This document shows, piece by piece, positions 1 through 8,826 of a stretch of 64,000 bases of DNA. A program made the position numbers and the translations under genes. Origin of the DNA: Paraburkholderia silviterrae (GTDB lineage Bacteria > Pseudomonadota > Gammaproteobacteria > Burkholderiales > Burkholderiaceae); the NCBI RefSeq assembly GCF_004353915.1, contig NZ_SMRP01000002.1:210574-274573 (forward strand). Direction: 5' to 3'. The notes below the pieces were generated by a model. The model ran no database searches. It saw nothing but the letters and a program-made list of their open reading frames with translations, and had not been told where the DNA came from. Numbering within the stretch: position 1 is the stretch's first letter; each line of letters starts with the position of its first letter.

Positions 1-537
1 CAATGTCTGGTAGCGCTTGAGGTCGAGGCGGGCGGTGGCGAGCAGCGCCTGATCGCGCGCGAGCTGGCCTTCGGCGTTGGCGAGCGAGATCTGATAGGGG
101 CGGGGGTCGATCTGTGCGAGCACGTCGCCCTTCTTCACCATCTGGCCTTCCTCGAAGTTCACGCTCTGCAGCGTGCCGGAAAGTTGCGTGCGCACCGTGA
201 CGTCGGCGAGCGGCGTGACCGTGCCGAGCGCCGTGATGACGATGGGCATGTCGCCGGCCCTGGCGGTTGCCACGCTGACGGGCTGCGGCATGTTCGCCAT
301 CGCGCCGGGGCCGCCGTGACGCATGCGTGCGCCGCTCGCGGCGGCGGGGCTGGCGGCACCGCTCGGGTTCTTGTTCCAGGGCTGCCACCGCAGCAGCGCG
401 ATGGCGGCGACGATCAGCACGATGGCGAGCGCGATCAGCTTGCCGCGGCTCTTGCGCGGCGCCGGGCCCCCCGAAGGGGCAGGGGCGGGCGGCGTATCTC
501 GACGAGGGGAATCCGGGCGCTTTTCTTCTTTATCCAT
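1..537 (-). CDS. RND efflux periplasmic adaptor (MdtA/MexE type), 3' part missing
   Basis: Periplasmic membrane-fusion subunit of a tripartite RND efflux pump, linking the inner-membrane transporter to an outer-membrane channel. The 179 visible residues show a short charged cytoplasmic N-terminus, one membrane anchor (LIALAIVLIVAAIALL, about residues 31-46), a Pro/Ala-rich linker, then the barrel-sandwich/lipoyl half-motif with GTVTPLADVTVRTQLSG and EEGQMVKKGDVLAQID, and the start of the alpha-hairpin. This order is that of the MdtA/AcrA adaptors. The start ATG lies at 535-537. The reading frame runs off the left edge, so the C-terminal half and any mdtB/mdtC-type partners lie outside the window. 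Family assignment is firm; the substrate cannot be inferred. Confidence 0.9.
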   Translation of the reverse strand, partial: MDKEEKRPDSPRRDTPPAPAPSGGPAPRKSRGKLIALAIVLIVAAIALLRWQPWNKNPSGAASPAAASGARMRHGGPGAMANMPQPVSVATARAGDMPIVITALGTVTPLADVTVRTQLSGTLQSVNFEEGQMVKKGDVLAQIDPRPYQISLANAEGQLARDQALLATARLDLKRYQTL

Positions 538-1119
538 CGGTCAGGTCGGTAACGAAATCGGTGACGTGCTTGTCGGTTGAGCGGATTGGTCGGGTGCGCG
601 AGCGGTCGGCGAGGGCGGTGTGCGCCACCACCTTCGGCCACGCCCGCTCACGTATGACGCGATGCTACGCGAGACGCCCGCAAGGTTGATGTCAGGTGCT
701 TGTTGAGCGCCGCCTCGCGGGCCGTCCGCGGCCTTGACGCCTGACGATACGGCCACCGGCGCGGGCGACTGGTGCGAGCGACCGGCGTGGTTGTCGGCGT
801 GGGTTGCCGGCGCGTTGCCGCGCCGATGCCTTTGAGCGCCCTGCGCGCTCGCCGCGCAAAGGCACCTGCGCACCTGCGGCGGCCGGCGCGAGGCTAGCCG
901 ATGTCAGGCCGGGAGCCAATGCAGCCAAAAAGCATGATGCTACGTCGGTGTCTCCGTTACAGTCCAGCCCTGTATCTTTCGGGACGTTACGGCGGTTACA
1001 GCTCGTCCCATCTGTTGTAGGAAGGGGTGACGGGCCATGGGAGAACACGGATGCGGCAGACGCGGGCGGGAAATTGGGGAGAAATGTTTGATGGTTCGCG
1101 TATTCTGGCGAGATTTTGC
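538..1119. other. Intergenic region, no gene seen
   Basis: About 580 bases between the divergent adaptor gene and the structured region that follows. Reading frames here are short, Arg/Ala/Pro-rich and lack convincing ribosome binding sites or family resemblance. I see no tRNA, repeat or insertion sequence. It presumably carries the promoter of the leftward efflux gene. Confidence 0.5.
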
Positions 1120-1148
1120 TTGACTTAGTCAGCGGCTGGATAAAAAAT
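1120..1148 (+). promoter_or_regulatory. Candidate sigma-70 promoter of a small RNA
   Basis: TTGACT at 1120-1125 is followed after 17 bases by AAAAAT at 1143-1148 (4 of 6 matches to TATAAT); TAAAAA at 1141-1146 is an alternative. The sequence around it is AT-rich in a GC-rich genome. No open reading frame starts downstream before the terminator at 1284, which fits a non-coding transcript. Confidence 0.4.
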
Positions 1149-1154
1149 TCAACC

Positions 1155-1284
1155 TGATTTCGACCTGACCTCGGAGGCTCCGAGGCGCTCTGGACATACC
1201 GGGCGCCGGTCGCCTCGGCTCGTTTGGCAAGGGTTTCGCATAGCGGCCTGAACCGAGAACCCCGCGAACCTTGCGGGGTTTTTA
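1155..1284 (+). ncRNA. Candidate small RNA with nested hairpins and terminator
   Basis: No family recognised. The interval has a promoter-like sequence just upstream and a clean intrinsic terminator at its end. CCGAGGCG (1180-1187) pairs perfectly with CGCCTCGG (1211-1218), and inside it ACCGG (1198-1202) pairs with CCGGT (1206-1210) around a GCG loop, giving a stacked long hairpin. CCTCGGA (1169-1175) with TCCGAGG (1179-1185) is an alternative, mutually exclusive stem, so two folds are possible. There is no credible coding frame. It could instead be a leader or a decayed transcript end. The inferred length is about 130 nt. Confidence 0.4.
1258..1284 (+). terminator. Intrinsic terminator
   Basis: AACCCCGC (1258-1265) pairs with GCGGGGTT (1273-1280) around a 7-base loop and runs into a T tract. 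Orientation is rightward. No coding gene precedes it on this strand, which is why a non-coding transcript is proposed. Confidence 0.75.
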
Positions 1285-1296
1285 AGTGTCTCGAAG

Positions 1297-1311
1297 TATG
1301 CATTTTGCATA
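1297..1311. repeat. Perfect inverted repeat, operator-like
   Basis: TATGCA (1297-1302) and TGCATA (1306-1311) flank a TTT spacer. It lies between the terminator at 1258-1284 and the tandem hairpins at 1363-1433. It could be a protein-binding site; no regulator can be named. Confidence 0.35.
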
Positions 1312-1362
1312 AATTCAGAGGCCAGCCCAGCGTCCCGGTCCAGCGGTCGAATACCGTCTCTC

Positions 1363-1433
1363 AGGTTCTAGCACGGCCCTCGGAATGGCTAGAACTTTTC
1401 AAAGCGTCACGTTCACACGTGGCGCTTTTTTTT
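1363..1433 (+). terminator. Two tandem hairpins ending in a long T tract
   Basis: First hairpin: GTTCTAGC (1365-1372) with GCTAGAAC (1388-1395), extended by an outer A-T and G-T pair and followed by TTTT. Second hairpin: AAAGCGTCACG (1401-1411) with CGTGGCGCTTT around a TTCACA loop, one G-T wobble, then eight T. The second is an intrinsic terminator by every usual criterion. No protein gene ends upstream on this strand, so it closes either a second small RNA or read-through from the first. Confidence 0.6.
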
Positions 1434-1676
1434 CCATTGGTCGCAACAACGACGGGTGCGGGAACTTGTGCTCTCGCACGCTTAGTTGGTGTTACCGGGG
1501 AAATTCACCCTGCATGGAAAAACATTGGCTTCAGACGGAATAATTTTCCTTTTCGTCGCCCGCCACTAATAATTCGGAAATAAATGCAGGTTGTTTGATG
1601 GTCGCCTGGCGGAATTTGACAGCAACTCACTTGCCTGATATTTTCAGCGCGATTTTCTGACGCAAGCATTTATTGC

Positions 1677-1714
1677 GCTGGCATAGGTGCTGACATAAGC
1701 GCGCTGGCATAAGC
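1677..1714 (+). repeat. Three imperfect 12-bp direct repeats upstream of vgrG
   Basis: GCTGGCATAGGT (1677-1688), GCTGACATAAGC (1689-1700) and GCTGGCATAAGC (1703-1714) follow one another. They sit 60-100 bases before the vgrG start, where an activator or H-NS-like protein could bind, but no family signature is recognised. Confidence 0.4.
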
Positions 1715-1775
1715 GGCTGCAGTGTCGTTGCCAATTTAAAGCGCATATAGCCGAAATTCTACCGGGGAGCAGTTC

Positions 1776-4577
1776 GTGAACTTTACCGCCATCCAGCGTG
1801 TATTTATTGGCGCGCTCCCGTCGCAGGACACGCGCCCGTTCAGATTATATTGGCGTGCCTCTCAAAAGGACCTTGCCGGCTTGTTGTTTCTTCAGCGTCT
1901 GGACATTCGTGAGGACCTGTGCGGGGGCATCGAAGGACGGCTTTCCTGTATCTCGACAAGCAACGGCATTGCACTCCAGAATTTTCTGGGCCAGCCGGTG
2001 ACGGTCCAATTGATGACCGATAAAGGGACGCTACAGTCAATCTGCGCGATTGTTACGGACGCGCATGAAGGCGAGTCGGATGGCTCACTCGCGACCTATC
2101 AACTGGTGGTGCGCGATGCGCTTTCGATTCTCGAGCGCCGCGCCAATACGCGGATTTTCCGCACCCAAAGCACGCTGGATATTATCCAGACGCTGGTCCG
2201 AGAATGGCGCTCGCGAAGCAGCACGCTCGCGGCGACATTCGATATCGACGTGTCGCGCCTCGATGCCTCTAAATATCCGGTTCGCGAACAGACTCTGCAG
2301 TTCGACGAGTCGGACGCGGATTTTATCCGGCGTCTATGCCGGCGCGAAGGCATCGCGTGGTTCATCAAGGCAGGCGCGCAGGAGGGGGGCTCGGACCTGA
2401 GCGAAGAGCCGTTTCACACGCTGGTTTTCTTCGATAACGTCATCAAGCTCGAGCAGTCGCCCGCGGGTACGGTTTCCTGGCACGCCGACGCGGCCATCGG
2501 CATGAGCGACTCCATCACGCTGCTTACGACGGGCCGGCAGCTTGTGGCCGGTTCCGTGCGCCGTGCCAGCTGGGACTACAAGCCCAGCCAGATGGACACG
2601 CTGCAGGCTCCCACGCGCGTCGATCAGGGCGTGGCCGGTAACGATCTTGCCCGGCTGCTATCCGATGCGCGAATCGACGCTCCCCATATGGCGGATTCCC
2701 CGGACGACAACCAGCGCCTCGGGCGCGCGCGTCTGATGGCTCACGGCGCGCAGGCCGTGCGCATGGACGGCGCCAGCGGTGTGCGCAACCTCGCGGTGGG
2801 TACATGGGTGGCCGTCGCGGGTCACCCGGAGCTCGACCGCTTGCAGGAGGTCGATCGGCGCGTGATCGTCACGACGCTGCATCACCGCGGTGAAAATAAC
2901 CTGCCCAAGGATTTGAACGAGCGCGCGCAGGGGCTTTTCACTGCCAGCCGGTGGCACTTCGACTCGCCACCGGTATCGGTCGATACCCGTATGCGGCCCG
3001 CGACGCTCGACGCTTCGGAGTCCAGCCGTTACGAAAACACCTTCACCGGCGTGCCGCGCGGCACGCCACTCACGCCGATATATGACCCGCGAGTCGACTT
3101 GCCGCGTGTCCATCCCATCACCGGCGTGGTGGTGGTGCCCGACGGCGAAGAGGTTCATTGCGACGAATATGGCCGGATCTTCGTCCAGATCCAGGGTCTC
3201 GATGAGGCCGACCATGCGCATGCCAGTGGTGCCGGCACCCGGGGCACACCTGCCGATAGCGCCGCAGTGCGGGTCCTCGGCGGGTGGGCGGGCGCGAATT
3301 ATGGACAGCACGTGCTGCCGCGCGGGGGCATGGAAGTCTTGCTCGACTTCATGAATGGCGACCCGGACCGGATGTACGTCGCCGGTGTCTTCGCGAACGG
3401 GCAAAACATGCCCGCCACCTTCAGCCGCACGGGTGGTTTGCCGGGCAACCGCTACCTGACTGGCCTTCGCTCGCAGGAAATCCAGGGACAGCGATACAAC
3501 CAGTTGCGGCTCGACGATACGCCGTCCCAGATCAGCGCGCAGCTGGCGAGCGAGCACGCGCACTCGCAGCTCAATCTCGGGTATCTGACGCAGCCTCGAA
3601 CCGACGGCAAGGGGGCGGACCGGGGCGAAGGAGCCGAGTTGCGCACGGATGCCGCGGCTGCTGTTCGCGCGGCGCAGGGCATTCTGCTGACCACCTATGC
3701 GCGTTCCCAAGCCACAGGTGGCCAGATGGAGCGGGATGAGCTGCTCAAGTTGCTGGGCGAATGCACGGAACTGTTCAAGGCGCTCGGAGACTATGCCGGG
3801 CAGCACGGCGGCCAGGCGGCGGACGGAACCGGGCAAAGTGCCGTCGCGAATGCCGTCAAGGGCTGGTCGCCGGGCAATGGCACCGGCGGGTCGGCCGCAA
3901 GCACTGCAGGCGCGTCGCAAGCGCTCATCGCCTTGGGTGCCCAGGACGGAGCCGTCAACGTTACGCCGAAGACGCACGTCACCTACGCGGGCGAGAACAT
4001 CGATCAGGTCGCGCAGCAGCATCTTCAACTGATGAGCGGGCAACGTCTGAATGCAACCGCTGGGCAGGGCATGCAGTTGTTTGCTCGAGGAAAGGGCGTT
4101 CAGGTGTTGGCCGGAGAAGGGCCGGTGACCGTGCAGTCGCAGGCCGATGCGCTGGCCGTCAGTGCGCAAAAGGGCGTCCAGATCAGCAGCAACGAGAGCG
4201 AGATCCTCCTTAGCGCACCGACGGTCCGCTTCGTTGCCGAAGACGGTAGCTACGTCAAGATCGGAGGCGGCGGCATCACGCTGGGAACAAGCGGCGATAT
4301 CCATTTGCTGTCCGCGTCTCACCAATGGGGCGGCCCGTCGACGCAAGGCGCACCCAAAGCGGCTTTCAACAACCAGCCGACGGACCAGCGCTTCCGGCTG
4401 CATTACACGGGCGACACGCCCGATGCGCCGTTGCCGGCGGCCAATCAGGCTTACCGGATCACGACGGACGATGGCCGTGTGATCGAGGGCGTCACCGACG
4501 CGAAAGGATTGACGAGTGTCGTCAAAGACGATGCGATGCGCATCCTGAAGATCGACATCCTTCGGTCAGAACTTTGA
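1776..4577 (+). CDS. vgrG: T6SS spike protein VgrG with C-terminal transthyretin-like extension
   Basis: Trimeric spike of the type VI secretion system that caps the Hcp tube and punctures target cells. The protein has 933 residues. Residues 1 to about 590 form the gp27/gp5-like core (opening FRLYWRASQKDLAGLLFLQRLDIREDL, then OB-fold and repetitive beta region such as VLPRGGMEVLLDFMNGDPDR). A DUF2345 beta-helix extension covers about 700-850, and the last 60 residues (RFRLHYTGDTPDAPLPAANQ onward) resemble the transthyretin-like domain that binds Tle lipases in other VgrGs. The start is GTG with GGGGAG six bases upstream. The lipase gene begins 12 bases after the stop, so this is a dedicated effector carrier. 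Base composition is visibly less GC-biased than in the housekeeping genes. Confidence 0.93.
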   Translation: MNFTAIQRVFIGALPSQDTRPFRLYWRASQKDLAGLLFLQRLDIREDLCGGIEGRLSCISTSNGIALQNFLGQPVTVQLMTDKGTLQSICAIVTDAHEGESDGSLATYQLVVRDALSILERRANTRIFRTQSTLDIIQTLVREWRSRSSTLAATFDIDVSRLDASKYPVREQTLQFDESDADFIRRLCRREGIAWFIKAGAQEGGSDLSEEPFHTLVFFDNVIKLEQSPAGTVSWHADAAIGMSDSITLLTTGRQLVAGSVRRASWDYKPSQMDTLQAPTRVDQGVAGNDLARLLSDARIDAPHMADSPDDNQRLGRARLMAHGAQAVRMDGASGVRNLAVGTWVAVAGHPELDRLQEVDRRVIVTTLHHRGENNLPKDLNERAQGLFTASRWHFDSPPVSVDTRMRPATLDASESSRYENTFTGVPRGTPLTPIYDPRVDLPRVHPITGVVVVPDGEEVHCDEYGRIFVQIQGLDEADHAHASGAGTRGTPADSAAVRVLGGWAGANYGQHVLPRGGMEVLLDFMNGDPDRMYVAGVFANGQNMPATFSRTGGLPGNRYLTGLRSQEIQGQRYNQLRLDDTPSQISAQLASEHAHSQLNLGYLTQPRTDGKGADRGEGAELRTDAAAAVRAAQGILLTTYARSQATGGQMERDELLKLLGECTELFKALGDYAGQHGGQAADGTGQSAVANAVKGWSPGNGTGGSAASTAGASQALIALGAQDGAVNVTPKTHVTYAGENIDQVAQQHLQLMSGQRLNATAGQGMQLFARGKGVQVLAGEGPVTVQSQADALAVSAQKGVQISSNESEILLSAPTVRFVAEDGSYVKIGGGGITLGTSGDIHLLSASHQWGGPSTQGAPKAAFNNQPTDQRFRLHYTGDTPDAPLPAANQAYRITTDDGRVIEGVTDAKGLTSVVKDDAMRILKIDILRSEL

Positions 4578-4589
4578 GGCGAGAAGACC

Positions 4590-6701
4590 ATGACCGATAC
4601 AGCAAAGGGCACAAAAGCAATCGGCTCGGGAGCCGGCGTGACGATGTCAAACCGGTCGAACGACCGCAACGTCGCCCGGCCCCGCGACTTGCCAGGCGTG
4701 CTGATTTTCTCGCACGGCGTGAACGATCCGGGCGCGAACTACGAGACGGTAGAGGAAGGACTCTGCCAGGGACTTAACGAGCGGCTTGACCGGGCCGATA
4801 TGATCAAGGGCGAGTACGGTGCCCAATACAAGGATGCACTCGATAAACGGGCAAAGGGACAAAGCAATGCGCAAATGAACGTGATCGCGAGTGATCCGGA
4901 CACCTATCTGTATCAGCGTGACGGGGTATCGGCTCATTCGGTATTCATCCCGTTCTATTGGGGCTACCGGGCGTCCCCGGCAGAAGTCAAAAAGGACAAG
5001 AGCGGAAATCCTGCCAGGTTGCGTACGCAATATCAGGATGTACGCGGCAATCGTCTCGATGCGCATTTCGCGAAGGCTGGTGGAATGTTCAACAATGCGA
5101 CCGTGAGCATTCCCGATATGTTCGGGAAGGGTTTCACATCGACCTGGGCGACCCGGGCATTGATGAACGCTCACCAGATGAACAACTATCAGTTCTCGGG
5201 GGCCAGTCCGGACCGCCGCTATCAGGTGTTCGCCGCCCAGCGGCTGGCAATGCTGATTGCCGAAATCCGGGAGGTTGCGCCAGACGAGACGATCACCGTG
5301 ATGGCGCACAGCCAGGGGACGATCGTCAGCTTGCTGGCACAGGCACTGTTGCATGACCAGGGCAAGCGCTACGCGGACTGTCTCATCCTCGTGGATAGCC
5401 CCTATTCGCTCAACGACAGTCTGTTCTTCTCGAAGGTTTCCCAGGCCTATGTCCCACGCCAGACGGTCCAGGCAAAATTGCAGACGCTCGTCAACATCGT
5501 CTCCGAGGTGACGAGGAGTCCTCACCAGCTTCCTCCCTTGAAGGACCTCTGCGTAGACAGTGCAAACCACGGTGGCCGCGCGGGTCACAAGTGGAGCCCG
5601 ACCAAAGGCAGCCGGCTCGATCAGAACGGCAAGCCGGTTTCGTTTGACGAGCGGGACAATCGAGGCCGTGTGTACCTGTACTTCTGTCCGTCCGATTCGA
5701 CGGTGGATCTCCCGATCGTGCAAGGTATCGGCACCCACGGCATTGCGGACACCGTGGATGCAAAAAACTACTATTGGGACGGTAACCACACGAGGCCGCA
5801 AAGCGCCACCGACACCAGCGACGCCATGAAGGCGCTCGAGAAACTGAATTTCCGGCAACGTGTCTGGGCGGTGCCGGACCCCGCAAAGACCACGATCCTC
5901 GTTGGCGCGAAGCCACAAGTCGTAGACATTCCGGCTATCGGTAAACGCACGATCAACGGCGATCAACTGACACCGGCGTTCGTTCCGCGCATGCACGGCG
6001 GAGAACTGAAACACAAGGTCGGAAAGGAAGCGCCCGACGCTGTCACTCAGGATCTCGCGCTGGGTAACTCATATGCTGCGTTCCAATGGAAGCCATTGCC
6101 GATCTCGTCCGGTTCGACCATCGAGAGTCTGCAAAAGCAGTTCAACGCCGGCAAGAGTCTCGACGATCAAACGAGCAACGTGCAGATGGTCAACGATGGC
6201 TTCGGGCATATCACGGCCTGGCGCGAAGAAACGCCGGGTGAAGCACGAGCGCGGATGTCAGGCGATGAGGCGTCGTTGATCAAGCAGGGCGAGTACGGCC
6301 CGTTGAATCGCACGGGCGTGTTCACGGCGAACTCCTATCACTCGGCGATCCTGCGTGATCCATGGAATCAGCGATGGGGTACGGCCATGGATGTCGCGCT
6401 CGGGCAGGCCAGGACACTTGATGACAAGGATTGGCAGCAACTCTGGATTGCGATTGCCGACTGGAAAAGCTCATACGAAGACATCCATTCGCTCGCCAAG
6501 TTTTCGAGCTTGACGCCTGACGGGCAAAAAATGGTCAAGCTGGCGAGCGATTACTACTGGTCCGGCACGCTGCCTGACGCGGCGGTGCCCAAAGAGCCTC
6601 CTGGTCTTGTGGTGAGCCAGACAGAAGACCAGCGCTCGAACCCTGAGAAACCGGTCACACCCGTTTTCAAGTGGGACTTTAGCTCGCTGCCGCGAGGATA
6701 G
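4590..6701 (+). CDS. tle3: T6SS antibacterial phospholipase effector, Tle3 type (DUF3274)
   Basis: Toxic alpha/beta-hydrolase delivered on VgrG into the periplasm of rival bacteria, where Tle enzymes attack membrane phospholipids. The 703-residue protein has the nucleophile elbow MAHSQGT with Ser241 as the predicted nucleophile, preceded by the beta-strand ETITVMAH. LILVDSPYSLN follows at about residue 265-275. The N-terminal part (LIFSHGVNDPGANYETVEEG) fits the first strand and oxyanion region. The C-terminal 150 residues resemble DUF3274. There is no signal peptide, as expected for a T6SS cargo. GAGG precedes the ATG. It sits between vgrG and the adaptor gene tla3 (2 bases apart), the same order of functions as the Pseudomonas aeruginosa vgrG2b-tle3-tla3 locus. 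Catalytic Asp and His cannot be fixed by eye. Confidence 0.85.
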   Translation: MTDTAKGTKAIGSGAGVTMSNRSNDRNVARPRDLPGVLIFSHGVNDPGANYETVEEGLCQGLNERLDRADMIKGEYGAQYKDALDKRAKGQSNAQMNVIASDPDTYLYQRDGVSAHSVFIPFYWGYRASPAEVKKDKSGNPARLRTQYQDVRGNRLDAHFAKAGGMFNNATVSIPDMFGKGFTSTWATRALMNAHQMNNYQFSGASPDRRYQVFAAQRLAMLIAEIREVAPDETITVMAHSQGTIVSLLAQALLHDQGKRYADCLILVDSPYSLNDSLFFSKVSQAYVPRQTVQAKLQTLVNIVSEVTRSPHQLPPLKDLCVDSANHGGRAGHKWSPTKGSRLDQNGKPVSFDERDNRGRVYLYFCPSDSTVDLPIVQGIGTHGIADTVDAKNYYWDGNHTRPQSATDTSDAMKALEKLNFRQRVWAVPDPAKTTILVGAKPQVVDIPAIGKRTINGDQLTPAFVPRMHGGELKHKVGKEAPDAVTQDLALGNSYAAFQWKPLPISSGSTIESLQKQFNAGKSLDDQTSNVQMVNDGFGHITAWREETPGEARARMSGDEASLIKQGEYGPLNRTGVFTANSYHSAILRDPWNQRWGTAMDVALGQARTLDDKDWQQLWIAIADWKSSYEDIHSLAKFSSLTPDGQKMVKLASDYYWSGTLPDAAVPKEPPGLVVSQTEDQRSNPEKPVTPVFKWDFSSLPRG

Positions 6702-6703
6702 TC

Positions 6704-8341
6704 ATGAAAATCAATAATCTTCGGCTCGTCCTGCTTGCGGTCCTCGGACTGGTGTTCATCGGGATTCTGTTTGAACTGCTCCGTCACGCTTCAGTTGGCT
6801 CAGGAGAAGCTTCGCAAATGTCGTCATTCGGTACCGCGGGAAAGGCATCCCTTATTGCAGTGCTGCTCGCGATCGTTGGGGCCACGATGTGGCTCACCGG
6901 TGGCGTACGTGCGGTAGATGCCCAGTCGAGGGTGTCAGCTCCGGCAACATCCAGCTCAACCGGTGAAGCATCATCAGGCGCGGCTGCAATCCCGCTCACA
7001 AGCCTGCAGGTCAGGGGGCTTGGCATCACCGTCGACGAACTCAGTCAGGATGAGATCTGGCAACACATACTCGCGAAGGCCGATACCCACGCATCGATCT
7101 ACTCGAACGTCCCCGCGGACTACCCTTCGAGCCCAACTATTTTGTCGAGCAACTCACGTTTGCGGATCGGCCTGGCGCTACACGCGGGTGCTGGAGAGTG
7201 GGTCGAATACACACCGTTGCCGGTGTTCGTGTTCGGCCCGCCCAAGGATGCCGCCAATCCGTTCGGCGCCGCGGTCTCGATCAGCCGCGCAAGACAGGAA
7301 GGGAGTTTGCCGTTCCATCTATTTCTGGTCCAGCAAGCGGCCAACGATGCGGGCCTTTCACTCGACGACGTGTTCCATTTCTTCGATGCGAACCCTGAGG
7401 TTCCGGCCGCGCTGATTTTCTGTACCGATGGGATGGTCGTGCGCAAGCTGCTCGGCAAACCCGGTGCTGGCCAGTCAGCGAACGTGCCCGTCGTGCCGAA
7501 GGTATTCGACAGTAACGTGGCGCTCCTCGTGACGCGCCCGGAGCGGGTGGAGCAGATGCATGCCTTCGCGGTCAACGAGCCTGATAGCGTGGATACGCGC
7601 GAAACGCAGTACGACCTGGTGAAACTCTGGAACTTCTACTGGGAAGAAACGACCTCCTATGACGATCAGTATGTCGCTGACGAGCAGGCACGCGGTGTCG
7701 GCGACCCCGTCAAGCCACATACCATGAGCGTTGCATGGTGGCGATCGCGTTTGCCTTCGCTTTGGCATCAGACGGAAAACAAGGGGCCGGGTCAATTTCG
7801 ACCGGATGTCTGGACGCCGGTACGCTGGACAACCTGGCAGCTCAAGGAGTTCGATGACTCGCCGGTGCTCGGGTACATTCACCGGCCGGTGCGGGTCCGC
7901 TTCACTGACGACCATGGATCTGCGTTGCGAGAGCAGGAGCAGGCGGCGGCACTTCAGCAAGGCTGGAAGACGGTACTTTCAGCCGACGGGTCGACCGGTC
8001 ATCCAGCGCGTGTGTTCTTCGACACGACCGGCGCGAGGGATTGGGTTATCCCGCTTACGCAGGCGCTGGGCGCGCAGGCCGATGCGCCTTCGCCGGGAAA
8101 CGTCAAGGAAGGGTTCGACATTGGCTACCGGCTCGGCAATACTGGTGTGAGTTCCGCATTGGTCCAACTCGGCCTTTCTTTGATGGCCGGATACGGAGAC
8201 GGGAAATCGAGCGTGGTGGTCAATCGGAATCCGAACGGCTATGCCGAATTCATCGCGGTTACGCCACCTTCGGATGCAGAAAAGAAGCGCTACGCAGCCG
8301 CCAAGGGCGACAACCCGTTCGAATACAAATCAAATGACTGA
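6704..8341 (+). CDS. tla3: T6SS lipase adaptor, Tla3 type (DUF2875)
   Basis: Adaptor that in P. aeruginosa helps load the lipase Tle3 onto VgrG. The 545-residue protein carries two hydrophobic segments at its N-terminus (about 7-30 and 46-68), a low-complexity Ser/Thr/Ala linker (about 72-95), then a soluble domain of about 430 residues (from LQVRGLGITVDELSQDEIW). It contains the typical DUF2875 regions EWVEYTPLPVFVFGPPKDA and DLVKLWNFYWEETTSYDDQY. The ATG is two bases after the tle3 stop, with AGGA upstream, so translation is probably coupled. Two N-terminal membrane segments suggest it is inner-membrane anchored in the producer. Identity rests on context plus remembered family features. Confidence 0.75.
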   Translation: MKINNLRLVLLAVLGLVFIGILFELLRHASVGSGEASQMSSFGTAGKASLIAVLLAIVGATMWLTGGVRAVDAQSRVSAPATSSSTGEASSGAAAIPLTSLQVRGLGITVDELSQDEIWQHILAKADTHASIYSNVPADYPSSPTILSSNSRLRIGLALHAGAGEWVEYTPLPVFVFGPPKDAANPFGAAVSISRARQEGSLPFHLFLVQQAANDAGLSLDDVFHFFDANPEVPAALIFCTDGMVVRKLLGKPGAGQSANVPVVPKVFDSNVALLVTRPERVEQMHAFAVNEPDSVDTRETQYDLVKLWNFYWEETTSYDDQYVADEQARGVGDPVKPHTMSVAWWRSRLPSLWHQTENKGPGQFRPDVWTPVRWTTWQLKEFDDSPVLGYIHRPVRVRFTDDHGSALREQEQAAALQQGWKTVLSADGSTGHPARVFFDTTGARDWVIPLTQALGAQADAPSPGNVKEGFDIGYRLGNTGVSSALVQLGLSLMAGYGDGKSSVVVNRNPNGYAEFIAVTPPSDAEKKRYAAAKGDNPFEYKSND

Positions 8342-8741
8342 TATCTCTGAAGAGTCGCGATCGCAGGATCGCGCGAGCGCAACGGGCATAGCGCCCGCTA
8401 CGTCGATACGAGCGAGATTTTTCTTGCTGGCGGTCGCGGGCGCGGCAGTCGCTGGCGCCGCGATCCTTGGCTACTCATCGCTCTATTGCCGGGAACTCGT
8501 GGGCGCCGTGTTCTGGGCGTTTTTTATCGGCGTTGGCGGGCCCGCCGTCGCGGCAACGGATTCGCCGGGGCTGTTCTGGATGGTGCTTCTCGCGTACGTC
8601 GCTGTGGTCTTCATTGGCAGCCGGCAAACGCGGTTTCGGCTGACGTGGTCGCGATTCGCTCTCGCCATCGTCGCAAGCTATATCGCGGCTGCGTTGATCA
8701 CATGGATCTTCGTTTCTCCAGGCGTGTGCAATCTCGCATGA
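8334..8741 (+). CDS. Small four-helix membrane protein in the lipase module, possible immunity
   Basis: I do not recognise a family. The 135-residue protein starts inside the end of tla3 (8-base overlap, ATG at 8334), so it is translated with it. After a polar N-terminus of about 25 residues there are four hydrophobic segments: FFLLAVAGAAVAGAAILGY, LVGAVFWAFFIGVGGPAVAA, LFWMVLLAYVAVVFIG and FALAIVASYIAAALITWIFV. Cysteines lie near the second segment and at the C-terminus. Known Tli immunity proteins sit next to their lipase and act in the periplasm or membrane, so immunity is the simplest guess, but nothing in the sequence proves it. A membrane accessory of the adaptor is the alternative. Confidence 0.7.
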   Translation: MTDISEESRSQDRASATGIAPATSIRARFFLLAVAGAAVAGAAILGYSSLYCRELVGAVFWAFFIGVGGPAVAATDSPGLFWMVLLAYVAVVFIGSRQTRFRLTWSRFALAIVASYIAAALITWIFVSPGVCNLA

Positions 8742-8826
8742 GTACGGTCTCTATTGGACAAGGTGGCGTGCTTGTGGCCGAAATCGGTGCCAGGCGAGCA
8801 CCACCTGGCGGCCGGAGGAAAGCGTC

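Noticed and set aside
692..1303. 203-residue minus-strand frame in the first intergenic region
   Set aside because: Low-complexity Arg/Ala/Pro/Ser content, no ribosome binding site, and it crosses the terminator at 1258-1284.
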